From JAFGVL01 sp031553685 (GTDB lineage Bacteria > Bacteroidota > Bacteroidia > Bacteroidales > Paludibacteraceae): DNA of 64,000 nucleotides. Positions 1-8,219 of this stretch are shown here, piece after piece. The notes beneath the pieces are model-generated. The model saw only the letters and a list, made by a program, of their open reading frames with translations, ran no database searches and was not told where the DNA came from. Both the position numbers and the translations under genes were made by a program. Position 1 is the first letter of the stretch. Every line of letters begins with the position of its first letter. Location of the stretch: NCBI GenBank assembly GCA_031553685.1, contig JAVBLE010000019.1:1-64000 (forward strand), written 5' to 3'.

Positions 1-95
1 ACGACAATAACGGTGTGCTATAGTCTATCGTACCTTTTGTCATTATCTTTTGTTTGAACCTTTAATCTATATTCGACATGGTGAAATGTTTATTT

Positions 96-935
96 TTAAA
101 ACCGCCAAATAACCCCGCCATTTACCCCGATATTGTGAGCAGGCGTAATAGTAGTCAGCCTTTCTACAGGCTCGTTTGGGTCGAGGTTTAAAAGCGTATT
201 GTCCCCTTCGGTTATCCTTTTGCGATGGTAAATCGTTTCCTTTTGCGATGCAGGTAAGCTCGACAGCATATCTATTCCGTTTACCTCATATCCGGTTACT
301 TCCGAACTCTTTATTTTGTTGTTCATATTTTGTCCACTCACTTCCACAAAAACAGATAGCTTTTCACTCAAAGGGGCTTGTACTCCGACTGCACCCAAAA
401 ATCCCGGATCGAAGAAATTCACTATCTTTTCTTTTCTATACACAGTGCTTTGCATAATGGTGGTGGTGGTTTCTACCGTTCCGCCGTTCAGAATCGGGAT
501 AACCAGCCCGAAACGCGCATAAAGCTCCGTCTTGCTCCAAAAGTTATTTTTGCCCATAGCAAATGGAATCACCATTTTGATCGTAGGCGTGAGGTTAAAG
601 TTGTGGTATTGTTCTATCTTTTCGTACGCAAGAACCGGCGTTTCAATCCGGTCGATGGATTTATTGAGCAATACACCGGCAGCATTTAGCTCTAAACCAA
701 AGTATTGATTATACATTTTGCCGGCTCCAAGATTAAATAATAAGCCTTTTCCGGCACTGAGCCGTCCGCGTATTTTCCGTTCGAACGATGAGTAATCGTC
801 AGCCATTTCGGTGCGGGTAGATTCGCTGCCGCCGAGGGGAATGCCATAACCGATACTTAATTTCCCATAATAACCTTGTGCTGATACTGATAAACAAAGG
901 GATAGGAGAGAGGCGAAGAATAATTTTTTTTGCAT
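96..935 (-). CDS. outer-membrane beta-barrel protein
   Basis: Predicted 279-residue exported protein, probably an outer-membrane barrel. The chosen start is the internal Met at 933-935, because it opens a clean signal peptide (MQKKLFFASLLSLCLSVSA, then QG). The longer reading frame to 1025 only adds a basic, non-signal extension. After the signal come alternating strands with Gly and aromatic residues (GKLSIGYGIPLGG, LLFNLGAGKMYNQYFGLELNAAG), and the chain ends in Trp-Arg-Phe, a terminal aromatic typical of barrels recognised by the BAM complex. No substrate can be assigned. It is divergent from the malic enzyme gene and shares that AT-rich upstream region. A porin-like or OmpW-like role is possible, but only the barrel nature is inferred here. 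Confidence 0.7.
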   Translation of the reverse strand: MQKKLFFASLLSLCLSVSAQGYYGKLSIGYGIPLGGSESTRTEMADDYSSFERKIRGRLSAGKGLLFNLGAGKMYNQYFGLELNAAGVLLNKSIDRIETPVLAYEKIEQYHNFNLTPTIKMVIPFAMGKNNFWSKTELYARFGLVIPILNGGTVETTTTIMQSTVYRKEKIVNFFDPGFLGAVGVQAPLSEKLSVFVEVSGQNMNNKIKSSEVTGYEVNGIDMLSSLPASQKETIYHRKRITEGDNTLLNLDPNEPVERLTTITPAHNIGVNGGVIWRF

Positions 936-1033
936 AGATAAATTTAATTTTTGTGTTGCAAAAATATGTAAACTTATTGAAGTTATCATGTGTTGAAAAT
1001 ATTTTCTTTTATTTTTCAATTTCATAGATATGA

Positions 1034-1067
1034 TTTGGTTTTAATATGCTTATTTTTCTTATTTTTG
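1034..1067 (+). promoter_or_regulatory. promoter of the malic enzyme gene
   Basis: A -7 element TATTTTTG at 1060-1067 matches the Bacteroidota consensus TAnnTTTG and is followed by C. An upstream TTTG lies at 1034-1037, 22 bp away, so the spacing is slightly long. The start codon at 1105 is 37 bp downstream of the -7 element. Confidence 0.5.
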
Positions 1068-1104
1068 CGTTTCAAAAAATAACATAAACCTATAAAATCA
1101 TTGT

Positions 1105-2421
1105 ATGAACGAGAAAAAACACGAGGCGTTGATCTACCATGAAACGGGTAGGCCGGGGAAAATTCAGGTGGTGCCGACCAAACAGACTGCTACTCAAAAG
1201 GATTTGGCTTTGGCATATTCGCCGGGGGTGGCACAACCTTGCTTGGAAATTCAAAAAGACGAATTAGAGGCTTATAAATATACAGCCAAAGGAAATTTGG
1301 TGGCTGTGATTTCGAATGGTACTGCGGTACTTGGATTGGGCGATATCGGCACATTGGCAGGGAAACCGGTAATGGAGGGTAAAGGATTGTTGTTCAAGAT
1401 ATTTGCCGATATTGATGTGTTTGACATTGAGGTGGATGAGAAGAATATCGACAAGTTTGTGGATGTGGTAAAAGCGATTGCACCAACATTTGGTGGAATT
1501 AACCTGGAAGATATCAAAGCACCCGAATGTTTCGATATTGAAGACAGGCTGAAAGAAGCCCTTGATATTCCGTTGATGCACGACGACCAGCATGGTACAG
1601 CCATTATTTCGTCTGCCGGATTACTCAATGCATTGGAAATCACCGGAAAGAAAATTGAGGAGGTAAAAATCGTTGTAAATGGGGCAGGAGCGGCTGCAAA
1701 TTCATGTACAAGTTTGTATATGGCTTTGGGTGCCAAACTCGAAAATATTGTAATGTGCGACTCTAAAGGAGTTATCAACAAGCAGCGCACCGACTTGAAC
1801 GATCGTAAGAAACCGTTTGCAACTTCGCGCACAATTACTACTCTTGAAGAAGCCGTCAAAGATGCTGATGTGTTCCTTGGCTTGTCGGTTGCCGGCGTAT
1901 TGAGCAAAGAAATGGTGAAATCGATGGCAGCAAATCCGATTGTGTTTGCCCTGGCAAATCCTAATCCCGAAATTTCTTACGAAGACGCTATGGAAGCGCG
2001 TCCTGATATTTTATTCGCTACAGGTCGTTCGGATTATCCGAATCAGATTAACAATGTGTTAGGCTTCCCTTACATCTTCCGTGGAGCGTTGGATACGATG
2101 GCGACTAAAATCAACGAAGAAATGAAACTGGCGGCTGTAAAAGCGTTGGCTCAATTAACTAAACTACCTGTTCCTAAAGTGGTTTGTGATGCTTATAATG
2201 ACCAATCATTAGCATTCGGAAGCACTTATATTATCCCAAAACCGTTTGACCCCCGTTTGCTGGAAGAAGTTTCGACTGCTGTGGCTCAGGCTGCAATTGC
2301 CTCGGGCGTTGCCCGCAAAACAATTACCGACTGGGATGGTTATAAAGCCGAACTTCGCTGCCGTATGGCTTTGGTTAATTCGGATAAGAAATATCCATAT
2401 TTTATTGGGAATTGGGAATAA
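1105..2421 (+). CDS. malic enzyme (oxaloacetate-decarboxylating malate dehydrogenase)
   Basis: Cytosolic enzyme that oxidatively decarboxylates malate to pyruvate and CO2 with reduction of NAD(P). The N-terminal malic domain contains AYSPGVAQPCLEI with the catalytic Tyr near residue 38, and HDDQHGTA with metal-binding acidic residues. The Rossmann domain has VNGAGAAAN around residues 191-199. At 438 residues it is the short form, without the phosphotransacetylase-like C-terminal domain that gives MaeB-type enzymes about 750 residues. The stop is a true stop followed by a terminator, so this is not a truncation by frameshift within the window. It is a single-gene unit with its own promoter and terminator. 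Cofactor preference cannot be read from the sequence. Confidence 0.93.
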   Translation: MNEKKHEALIYHETGRPGKIQVVPTKQTATQKDLALAYSPGVAQPCLEIQKDELEAYKYTAKGNLVAVISNGTAVLGLGDIGTLAGKPVMEGKGLLFKIFADIDVFDIEVDEKNIDKFVDVVKAIAPTFGGINLEDIKAPECFDIEDRLKEALDIPLMHDDQHGTAIISSAGLLNALEITGKKIEEVKIVVNGAGAAANSCTSLYMALGAKLENIVMCDSKGVINKQRTDLNDRKKPFATSRTITTLEEAVKDADVFLGLSVAGVLSKEMVKSMAANPIVFALANPNPEISYEDAMEARPDILFATGRSDYPNQINNVLGFPYIFRGALDTMATKINEEMKLAAVKALAQLTKLPVPKVVCDAYNDQSLAFGSTYIIPKPFDPRLLEEVSTAVAQAAIASGVARKTITDWDGYKAELRCRMALVNSDKKYPYFIGNWE

Positions 2422-2440
2422 AATATTACAAAATGATATG

Positions 2441-2470
2441 AAAAAAGGAAGTCGATTGGCTTCCTTTTTT
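2441..2470 (+). terminator. terminator after the malic enzyme gene
   Basis: Stem AAGGAAG / CTTCCTT with a short loop, followed by six T. It lies 20 bp after the malic enzyme stop codon. The flanking A-run makes it usable on both strands. Confidence 0.8.
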
Positions 2471-2589
2471 GTTTATTGTGGTATTTGTCCAATGTTACAA
2501 CAAGAAAACTAAGGTGCAGCACTGCCGGCGCGGTTTTGCAAGCATAAGTGTTCGAAACCTTGCTTTTCGGGTTGAAAACCCTTGTTAAT

Positions 2590-2798
2590 CCAGCCCAACG
2601 GTGGTCATTGAGCAAAGTCGAATTGAAAATCATGACCAACGGGAATAAATGCAACGCCTTGGGTTGAAATATGGTAACCGCCATAAATCGGGCTGCAAGC
2701 CCAGCATAATCTAATTCAATATAAATTGCCCCTTGCAGGGCGCGTATTTATTAGATTACATGTACCCCAAGGCGACACTTCGCTTGCCGTTGGGCTGG
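2590..2798. repeat. composite palindromic non-coding element
   Basis: Perfect 12-bp arms CCAGCCCAACGG at 2590-2601 and CCGTTGGGCTGG at 2787-2798 enclose about 185 bp that hold smaller palindromes. No convincing gene is present in 2471-3110; open frames there lack a plausible start context and family features. It looks like a degraded MITE-like or intergenic repeat element. Confidence 0.5.
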
Positions 2799-2858
2799 GT
2801 TCAATCCAAATTATGTTTAAGTTTACAAAACAAATTATTGATATATTTTTATCGGTTC

Positions 2859-2924
2859 AGATTGCTTCGTTCCTCGCAATGACGCTTCAGTTAGCAGTCG
2901 TCTTTGCGAGGAACGAAGCAATCT
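2859..2924. repeat. long inverted repeat with 26-bp arms
   Basis: Arms at 2859-2884 and 2899-2924 pair at 25 of 26 positions around a 14-nt loop. The core of the left arm reads ATTGCTTCGTTCCTCGCAA. No T-run follows and no gene ends nearby, so a terminator role is unlikely. It resembles widely dispersed bacterial palindromic repeats; dispersal in this genome cannot be tested from one window. Confidence 0.75.
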
Positions 2925-3116
2925 CTGACTAATAGAATTTATGTTTGCAAAATATATCATTAATTGCTTTTAATTACTTAAAATTGTAATTCTTTTCAAT
3001 TTGCTTCACAGTCTCTTTGTATTATTCTAAAATACAAATAATTTCCTTTTTTATTACCTTAATTATCTGTCTATTACAAAATAATTCAAAAAAATATGCA
3101 TTTTTATATGAAAATA

Positions 3117-3148
3117 TTTGGATTATATGAAATTATACTGTATATTTG
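3117..3148 (+). promoter_or_regulatory. strong promoter upstream of the hairpin array
   Basis: TTTG at 3117-3120 and TATATTTG at 3141-3148, followed by C, are separated by 20 bp. This fits the Bacteroidota housekeeping consensus closely. A start near 3155 would put the whole repeat array into a leader of about 470 nt before the gene at 3629. Confidence 0.65.
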
Positions 3149-3266
3149 CAGTGTGATTAAATAAAAGAAAGGATAAATATATGTAGAAAAGCAAAAGAAA
3201 CCCGAAAAACTTACAGAAACAAACCAACGAGGTATTTTGAAGATGCAATTTAGCCGGCAAAACATC

Positions 3267-3592
3267 TTCCCAACTGTCCTCCAAAAACTTCGTAAAGCGA
3301 AAATCACTCTTCGGAGTACTACGAAAAGCCTTTTTCGCCTTGCAAACACTCTTCCCCGGAGCGGGAAAACCCTTCGCAGGGTTACGAAATGTTTTCCCTC
3401 GTCAGGGAAGACCTTTTGCAGCATTGCGAAGCACTTTCCCCAACGAGGGAAGATACTTTGCAGCCTTACGATACATTTTCCCCACGAGGGAAAACTATTT
3501 GCAACCCTGCAATGCAAATTCCCCAACAGGGAAAAGTAATTTACAACCTTACAACGGTTTTCCCCAAAGAGGGAAAACATTTTACACAAATG
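3267..3592 (+). repeat. tandem array of about eight 41-43 bp hairpin units
   Basis: Units begin at TTCCC or TTCGG at 3267, 3310, 3352, 3394, 3436, 3478, 3519 and 3560, giving spacings of 43, 42, 42, 42, 42, 41 and 41 bp. The six downstream units each carry a small stem TTCCC/GGGAA with a varied loop (for example TTCCCCAACGAGGGAA). Most units also have a second weak stem such as TTGCAACCCTGCAA. The two upstream units are degenerate. Because 42 is a multiple of three, several frames stay open on both strands, but none has a credible start or protein character. I read it as non-coding RNA or DNA structure in the leader of the next gene. Confidence 0.8.
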
Positions 3593-3628
3593 AAAATAAA
3601 ATTTAATTCACTTTTAAAATAAAAACAC

Positions 3629-4387
3629 ATGAAATTTTTAGTATTACATATCAAAAATCTGCGTAATGCAGAACATTTTCAGTTGATGACTGAATTCAGG
3701 GATTTAATTGCAGCTATTGGGGCTGTCAAGTTGAACATAAACAAACTGTTTGTCTTTTTCCTTTCTTTGATCGACAGGGAGGACGAATGCCTGCTCTTTA
3801 TACGCAAGAGCCATTATACGAAAGGGATAAGGGAGGAAAACCGGATGCGCGACCTTCTGTTCAGAGGGCTGTACGAAACGGTAGAGGCGGCTACGCGCCA
3901 CTTTGATGCCCAGAAGGCTGAAGCCGGCCGACTGCTCAAGATTTTGTTCGACACATACGGAAACCTGGCAAAAAAACCGGCCGACGAGAAAACGGCGAGT
4001 ATTTTTAACCTGCTGCAGGAACTGGAAGGGAACTATGCTGCGCAAGTGCAGGAAGCGGGTGTTGGCGACTGGATTGCCGAACTTAAGTTGAGAAACGCGA
4101 AGTACGACGGGCTGGTGAAAAACCGGGATGCCGAATCGGCAGGCCGGGCACGAGAAAACATGGTGGCTGTGCGTAAGGAGATTGATGAGCAATACCGCAG
4201 GATAATCCAGGCGGTTGAGTCGCTGCTTGCACTTTGCGACAATGACCAGGAGGCGGCTAATTACCAAAGGCTTATTGGCGAAATGAATGCGGTAATTGTT
4301 CGCTATAAAGCTCGCTTGACTCAGCGCGCGGGTAAGGGTAAAAATAAAACCGGTGATGCTGTACCTGTAAATGACGAAATTAATTAA
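3629..4387 (+). CDS. DUF6261-like protein of unknown function
   Basis: 252-residue protein without signal peptide or membrane segment, predicted to be mostly helical. The opening MKFLVLHIKNLRNAEHFQLMTEF, the Lys/Glu-rich helices and the basic tail (RAGKGKNKTG) recall the Bacteroidota family DUF6261; that assignment is from memory and unverified. No catalytic motif is visible. The start lies about 37 bp after the hairpin array, and the promoter at 3117-3148 would transcribe both together. Its codons look more GC-rich than the AT-rich flanks, which may mean transfer. Function is not known; the repeat-array leader is the most telling context. Confidence 0.7.
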   Translation: MKFLVLHIKNLRNAEHFQLMTEFRDLIAAIGAVKLNINKLFVFFLSLIDREDECLLFIRKSHYTKGIREENRMRDLLFRGLYETVEAATRHFDAQKAEAGRLLKILFDTYGNLAKKPADEKTASIFNLLQELEGNYAAQVQEAGVGDWIAELKLRNAKYDGLVKNRDAESAGRARENMVAVRKEIDEQYRRIIQAVESLLALCDNDQEAANYQRLIGEMNAVIVRYKARLTQRAGKGKNKTGDAVPVNDEIN

Positions 4388-4457
4388 AATGCGGATATTC
4401 CATTGACCGTGATCTCAATTTGCAGGATTATATTACTCCTCAAGGTCATGATTGTTA

Positions 4458-4490
4458 ATTCGGAGTGCGGCTTTAAGTCGCACTCCGAAT
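4458..4490. other. perfect 12-bp stem hairpin
   Basis: ATTCGGAGTGCG at 4458-4469 pairs with CGCACTCCGAAT at 4479-4490 around a 9-nt loop. There is no T-run, so it is not a classical terminator. It lies 70 bp after the DUF6261-like gene and may protect its 3' end. Confidence 0.55.
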
Positions 4491-4531
4491 CATTATGGGT
4501 ACTGTGAGCCAATACAAGAGGCTGTGAGGAA

Positions 4532-4568
4532 GTCAGGGTTTCACTTCAAGTGAAGCCCTGACTTTTTT
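4532..4568 (+). terminator. rho-independent terminator
   Basis: A stem of up to 15 bp (4532-4546 with 4548-4562, one G-U pair, effectively a tight loop) is followed by six T. It lies 145 bp downstream of the DUF6261-like gene and is the first good terminator for that transcript. Confidence 0.75.
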
Positions 4569-4629
4569 GCAAGACTATAAAGGTGCGTAGCACCATAATC
4601 TTTACTCCCTTTGGTCGTGACCGTTGGTT

Positions 4630-4780
4630 GTAGCCGTGTGGCTTTAGCCCACGGACAAAGAAGCATCCATATAAACAAGCCGCGTAGCGGCGACACATAG
4701 CTATATTGCGAATTATGTCACCGCTAGGCGGTTCTATTTTGTATTTACATTTTATCCGGGGGCAAAACCCACACGGCTAC
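4630..4780. repeat. nested palindromic MITE-like element
   Basis: Outer arms GTAGCCGTGTGG at 4630-4641 and CCACACGGCTAC at 4769-4780 are perfect, and the pairing extends further with mismatches. Inside is a second inverted pair (GCGGCGACACATA near 4690 and TATGTCACCGC near 4714). No open frame of interest is present. Together with 4388-4629 this fills the 584-bp gap before the peptidase gene. Confidence 0.6.
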
Positions 4781-4918
4781 AAAGGTTTCGGTGCGCTGCA
4801 CCTGTTACTTACAAATCGTAAGTTGCAAAAATAATATTTTGACTTTTGATACAGCCTCTTTTTTTTATACTTTTGAGAAACAGTAACGAATTAGAGTGGA
4901 AGAAGCCCTTAAAGAAAT

Positions 4919-4946
4919 AAAGGAAACCTTTTGTGGGGTTTCCTTT
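4919..4946 (-). terminator. terminator of the peptidase gene, possibly bidirectional
   Basis: A stem of 10 bp, AAAGGAAACC / GGTTTCCTTT, with T-rich sequence on both outer sides. It begins 26 bp past the stop codon of the reverse-strand peptidase gene. Confidence 0.6.
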
Positions 4947-4971
4947 ACTTTTTAGATTCTTTGGGCAAATC

Positions 4972-6633
4972 TTATTTGCGCTTTGTCTTTATTGGTTTAT
5001 TTGAGTTGCTGGCATTTGCCGCTCTGAATTCAGCAATTTTTTGATCTAACTTTCCGGTTTTCTTATCATGCAAAAGCATGGTTTGAATTTCGGCAGGAGT
5101 GTAGGCATTCAGATTGCCGGGTTTCACTACGGTTTGAGTTTCGGTGTCGCCGAATTGTTTTATGGTGGCTGAGCGTAATTTGGGCGAAATTGAAGGCATA
5201 TTTTGTGCTACACCATTTACAAATTCGAGTGGCTTGCCATTGGCAGAGATGAAATAGAAATTGTTATTTTCGTTTGCTTCGGCAATCTTGTTGTAGGCGT
5301 CTGCCATTATTAGTAAATAATATTTTCCAGTAATATTCGGCATTTTATAATTGATTTGGAAGCCATTGCTGCCAAATTTATCTGCTCCGGCTATTTTTCC
5401 TGGTTCTATTTCAGTATTGTTCCAACAGGCGTTTAAAGCAGAAGTATTTGTGTAATTTCCGAAATCGCCTAAATTTCCAAATTCATTGGTATAATAATCT
5501 TCGTAAAGAATTCCATAATCATTCGCTTTGGTTGCATTGTAATACATATAGGTAACCGACCATTTTTGTGATGGATAAATCGTAATTAAACCAGAATTGA
5601 CAACATTATATGAGAAACAACGATAAGTTGGATCAGTTGCTTCTGTGTTAGCCCAATCTTCGGCAGAATAGGTTGCCAAATCGTAATCCGAACTTTGTTC
5701 AGCAATAACGGCGGCTCTTTTTGTACTTGCATTTTCGGCTACGAAAGCTGCAAAACAAAATTTATTGAAAAAATAATCGTAATCTACCCAAATATCCCCA
5801 TTATTGCCCCACGATGTTCCCCACGAATTGCGCACAAGGAAAGCACTTTTTGTGTTATCATATCCGATAACAACCATAGCATGATAAGCGTGTTGCATTC
5901 CGGGATTGTTGTAAGTATCGTCATATATAACAGAAGAGCCTTTCCAAGTCATAAAATTATCACCCAATTTTGCGCCAATGGCTATCGGACGATCGGCACT
6001 CAAATACCCTTGAAAGTTCTTTAATTCCATACCTCCTTTAGACCCGTTTTCATTATAGGCTATTTTACGGTAATTGGTTAGTTTGTTGCTGCTATCGCCT
6101 TTGCCCGACCCCGAGCAACCTCCCATATTAGTATATGGAACAGAACTCATTGACGAACAGCCGCTTGAAATCAATACATCCAATGCCGGAGCAAAATTTG
6201 TTCCATTACAATTACTGCCTTTACTTCCCGAAGGAATGGCTAAAAATAAGTCTTTCGGGCTTGTTTGGTTTGAAGTTGCCGCTAAATCTTTGGCAGTCCA
6301 ACCATAGTCGATCGCATTTAAAGCCGTTTTTAGATTGTAACCGGTCGACCATGTTATACAAGTCCCATAGTCGCCCTGATCGCCGACAGGAGGGAAATAT
6401 TTTGCTAAATTAACAGATGATTTTACTGTTTCATCACCATCATACGGGGTTATATCTCCGGGGATGCCGTCCAAATCTTCTTCACTTTGCAACCATCCTG
6501 TTTGACTTAAAATATATGACAAAACATCGATTGCCGTATTCAAATCTTCTTCGCTACAGCTTTGGACAGTCAGTGTAAGGGTAGTTATCCCAATAAAAAA
6601 TAGAATAATTTTTCGTTTAATTTTACAAATCAT
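4972..6633 (-). CDS. secreted lipoprotein cysteine peptidase, papain (C1A) type
   Basis: 553-residue predicted lipoprotein. A hydrophobic N-terminus ends in a lipobox with Cys26 (TVQSC), followed by SEED; acidic residues after the Cys often mark surface lipoproteins in Bacteroidota. The peptidase domain has the oxyanion Gln86 and catalytic Cys92 in GDQGDYGTCITWS, His251 in YHAMVVIGYD and Asn269 in RNSWGTSWG, so the triad is complete. There is no separate inhibitory propeptide of classical length, only about 55 residues between the lipobox and the catalytic domain. A C-terminal part of about 250 residues has beta-rich, Asn/Tyr-rich sequence of unknown role and ends in a basic tail. It lies 12 bp downstream of the pentapeptide-repeat lipoprotein gene, so the two probably share a transcript. 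Substrate unknown. Confidence 0.85.
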   Translation of the reverse strand: MICKIKRKIILFFIGITTLTLTVQSCSEEDLNTAIDVLSYILSQTGWLQSEEDLDGIPGDITPYDGDETVKSSVNLAKYFPPVGDQGDYGTCITWSTGYNLKTALNAIDYGWTAKDLAATSNQTSPKDLFLAIPSGSKGSNCNGTNFAPALDVLISSGCSSMSSVPYTNMGGCSGSGKGDSSNKLTNYRKIAYNENGSKGGMELKNFQGYLSADRPIAIGAKLGDNFMTWKGSSVIYDDTYNNPGMQHAYHAMVVIGYDNTKSAFLVRNSWGTSWGNNGDIWVDYDYFFNKFCFAAFVAENASTKRAAVIAEQSSDYDLATYSAEDWANTEATDPTYRCFSYNVVNSGLITIYPSQKWSVTYMYYNATKANDYGILYEDYYTNEFGNLGDFGNYTNTSALNACWNNTEIEPGKIAGADKFGSNGFQINYKMPNITGKYYLLIMADAYNKIAEANENNNFYFISANGKPLEFVNGVAQNMPSISPKLRSATIKQFGDTETQTVVKPGNLNAYTPAEIQTMLLHDKKTGKLDQKIAEFRAANASNSNKPIKTKRK

Positions 6634-6645
6634 GATATTTAAAGT

Positions 6646-7494
6646 TTATTTATTTTTAATGAAAAATGTTTTAGAGAAATCAGGAGCTTTATTAACCCCG
6701 TTTGTATCGATATTATCAAAGAAACCGGCATTTTCAAAATTGGGTTCTTCGGCAAATGTCGTATTTACAAAATCGACCGAATCGTAAAATTTTGCACGCA
6801 TAAATCCGGTTTGTTTTTCAAATTTAGCATAATTGAATGAAGCCCTATTATTTACATGTATCATATCGAAAATGGCATTTTTGGCAAATGTAGCATTATT
6901 AAAAAGCAGTTTTCCTTGTATCGAAGTTTCTTGAAATATAGCTCTTTCGGCAAAAGATGCATCGGTAAAATTTAGATTTCCTTGAAATGCTGCATAATTC
7001 ATATTGAAGGCTTGTTCTGCGGTTATTTCAGCAAAAAAACTGTCTTTTGCCCAAACTGAAAAATTATTGAAGCTGGTATTTTTTCTGAATTTTGATTTAC
7101 TGAAATTCACAGCACCGAAAACAACCGAATTTTCAAAGTTTACATCGCCTCTAAAATCGCAGTTCAGGAACACAAGATTGTTTTTGAATACTGTTTGTAC
7201 AGGCAAAGATTGTTTCACTCCATTAGCTGTTACTTTGCCCATAAAAACGCAATCGCTGAAGAAGATGTTCGATTTTATTTCTGTTTGCAAAGAGTTTGCA
7301 TTTAAAATCATCAAGTTATCGTCCGAAGAAGTAAAGTCCAAATCATCTAAGATAATCTTATTGGTAATTTGAACATGTTTTCCATTTTTGATAGTTTTCA
7401 GGATTTCGGAAGCTTTGATTTCTTGCTTGTCTTCGGCATGTGTGCACGAAAGGCAAAGAAAAGAAGTGAACGCTAAGAGAATAATTTTTCGCAT
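6646..7494 (-). CDS. pentapeptide-repeat-like lipoprotein
   Basis: 282-residue predicted lipoprotein. I place the start at 7492-7494 because MRKIILLAFTSFLCLSC gives a signal peptide with lipobox Cys17; the longer frame to 7551 would bury it. From about residue 85 onward, phenylalanines recur with five-residue spacing (VNFENSVVFGAVNFSKSKF, ASFNYAKF, VDFVNTTF), which is the signature of a right-handed quadrilateral beta helix. It has no enzymatic motif. It is probably co-transcribed with the peptidase gene 12 bp downstream, so a role in presenting or shielding that peptidase at the cell envelope is conceivable but unproven. Confidence 0.75.
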   Translation of the reverse strand: MRKIILLAFTSFLCLSCTHAEDKQEIKASEILKTIKNGKHVQITNKIILDDLDFTSSDDNLMILNANSLQTEIKSNIFFSDCVFMGKVTANGVKQSLPVQTVFKNNLVFLNCDFRGDVNFENSVVFGAVNFSKSKFRKNTSFNNFSVWAKDSFFAEITAEQAFNMNYAAFQGNLNFTDASFAERAIFQETSIQGKLLFNNATFAKNAIFDMIHVNNRASFNYAKFEKQTGFMRAKFYDSVDFVNTTFAEEPNFENAGFFDNIDTNGVNKAPDFSKTFFIKNK

Positions 7495-7585
7495 GTTTTT
7501 ATTTATTAACAGTTGGATACAAAAATAGTCAATATTTGAATAGAAACTCAAAATATTGACTATTTAAATGATTTATTTATCCAGA

Positions 7586-8131
7586 TTAATTCATCTTTTG
7601 AATAATTTCCATTCCTACATTGATCGCTTTTTCATTCATTGGGATAAGATGGTGATGGCGTTCGGGCAAGGATTTTTTCAAACCTAACAATACGCTTTCT
7701 ATCTTCACTACCGGACGAATTTTCAAGAATCCACCCAAAATAATCATATTAAATGTTTTGGCGGCATTCAATTCTACCGATTTATTCATTGCGTCGATAC
7801 GGTAAATATTAATGTCGGATCGGGTAGGAGGTACCGTAATTCCGTAACCGTCGTAAATCAATGTTCCGCCGGGTTTTACGGTTTTTTCAAATTTATCCAT
7901 CGATTGTTGGTTCAGGATAATGGCGGTATCGTATTGGTTCAGAATGGGTGAACTGATACGGCTATCGCTCACAATAACAGTAACATTGGCCGTTCCGCCG
8001 CGTTGCTCAGGACCGTACGAAGGCATCCACGAGACTTCTTTATCTTCCATCAATCCCGAATAGGCTAAAATTTTGCCCATCGACAAAACTCCTTGTCCGC
8101 CAAATCCGGCTATAATTATTTCTTCAGTCAT
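7586..8131 (-). CDS. korC: 2-oxoacid:ferredoxin oxidoreductase, gamma subunit
   Basis: 181-residue gamma subunit of a 2-oxoglutarate or branched-chain 2-oxoacid:ferredoxin oxidoreductase. It opens with IIIAGFGGQGVLSMGKILA, the Gly-rich motif of the family, and contains SWMPSYGPEQRGGTANVTV, also diagnostic. Length is typical for a free-standing gamma subunit. It is the last gene of the four-gene operon delta-alpha-beta-gamma on the reverse strand, 88 bp after the beta gene. The complex makes acyl-CoA and reduced ferredoxin in anaerobes. The symbol is used loosely; whether 2-oxoglutarate or 2-oxoisovalerate is preferred cannot be decided from sequence. Confidence 0.9.
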   Translation of the reverse strand: MTEEIIIAGFGGQGVLSMGKILAYSGLMEDKEVSWMPSYGPEQRGGTANVTVIVSDSRISSPILNQYDTAIILNQQSMDKFEKTVKPGGTLIYDGYGITVPPTRSDINIYRIDAMNKSVELNAAKTFNMIILGGFLKIRPVVKIESVLLGLKKSLPERHHHLIPMNEKAINVGMEIIQKMN

Positions 8132-8219
8132 TTTTTAAGATTTTGAGAGTAAAGACCGCTTTGCTAAAAGAATAAAGATAGAAATCTTTGAGTCTTTTGT
8201 CTTTGCTCTTTGTTCTACA

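Noticed and set aside
1272..1907. 211-codon reverse frame within the malic enzyme gene
   Set aside because: It is fully opposite a conserved enzyme and has no protein-family features.
3267..3592. CRISPR array
   Set aside because: Units are continuous 41-43 bp degenerate copies without alternation of identical repeats and unique spacers, and no cas genes are present.
3104..3622. Four overlapping open frames on both strands through the tandem array
   Set aside because: The 42-bp period is a multiple of three, so frames stay open automatically. None has a family-like sequence, and the repeated peptide differs in each frame; the array is read as non-coding.
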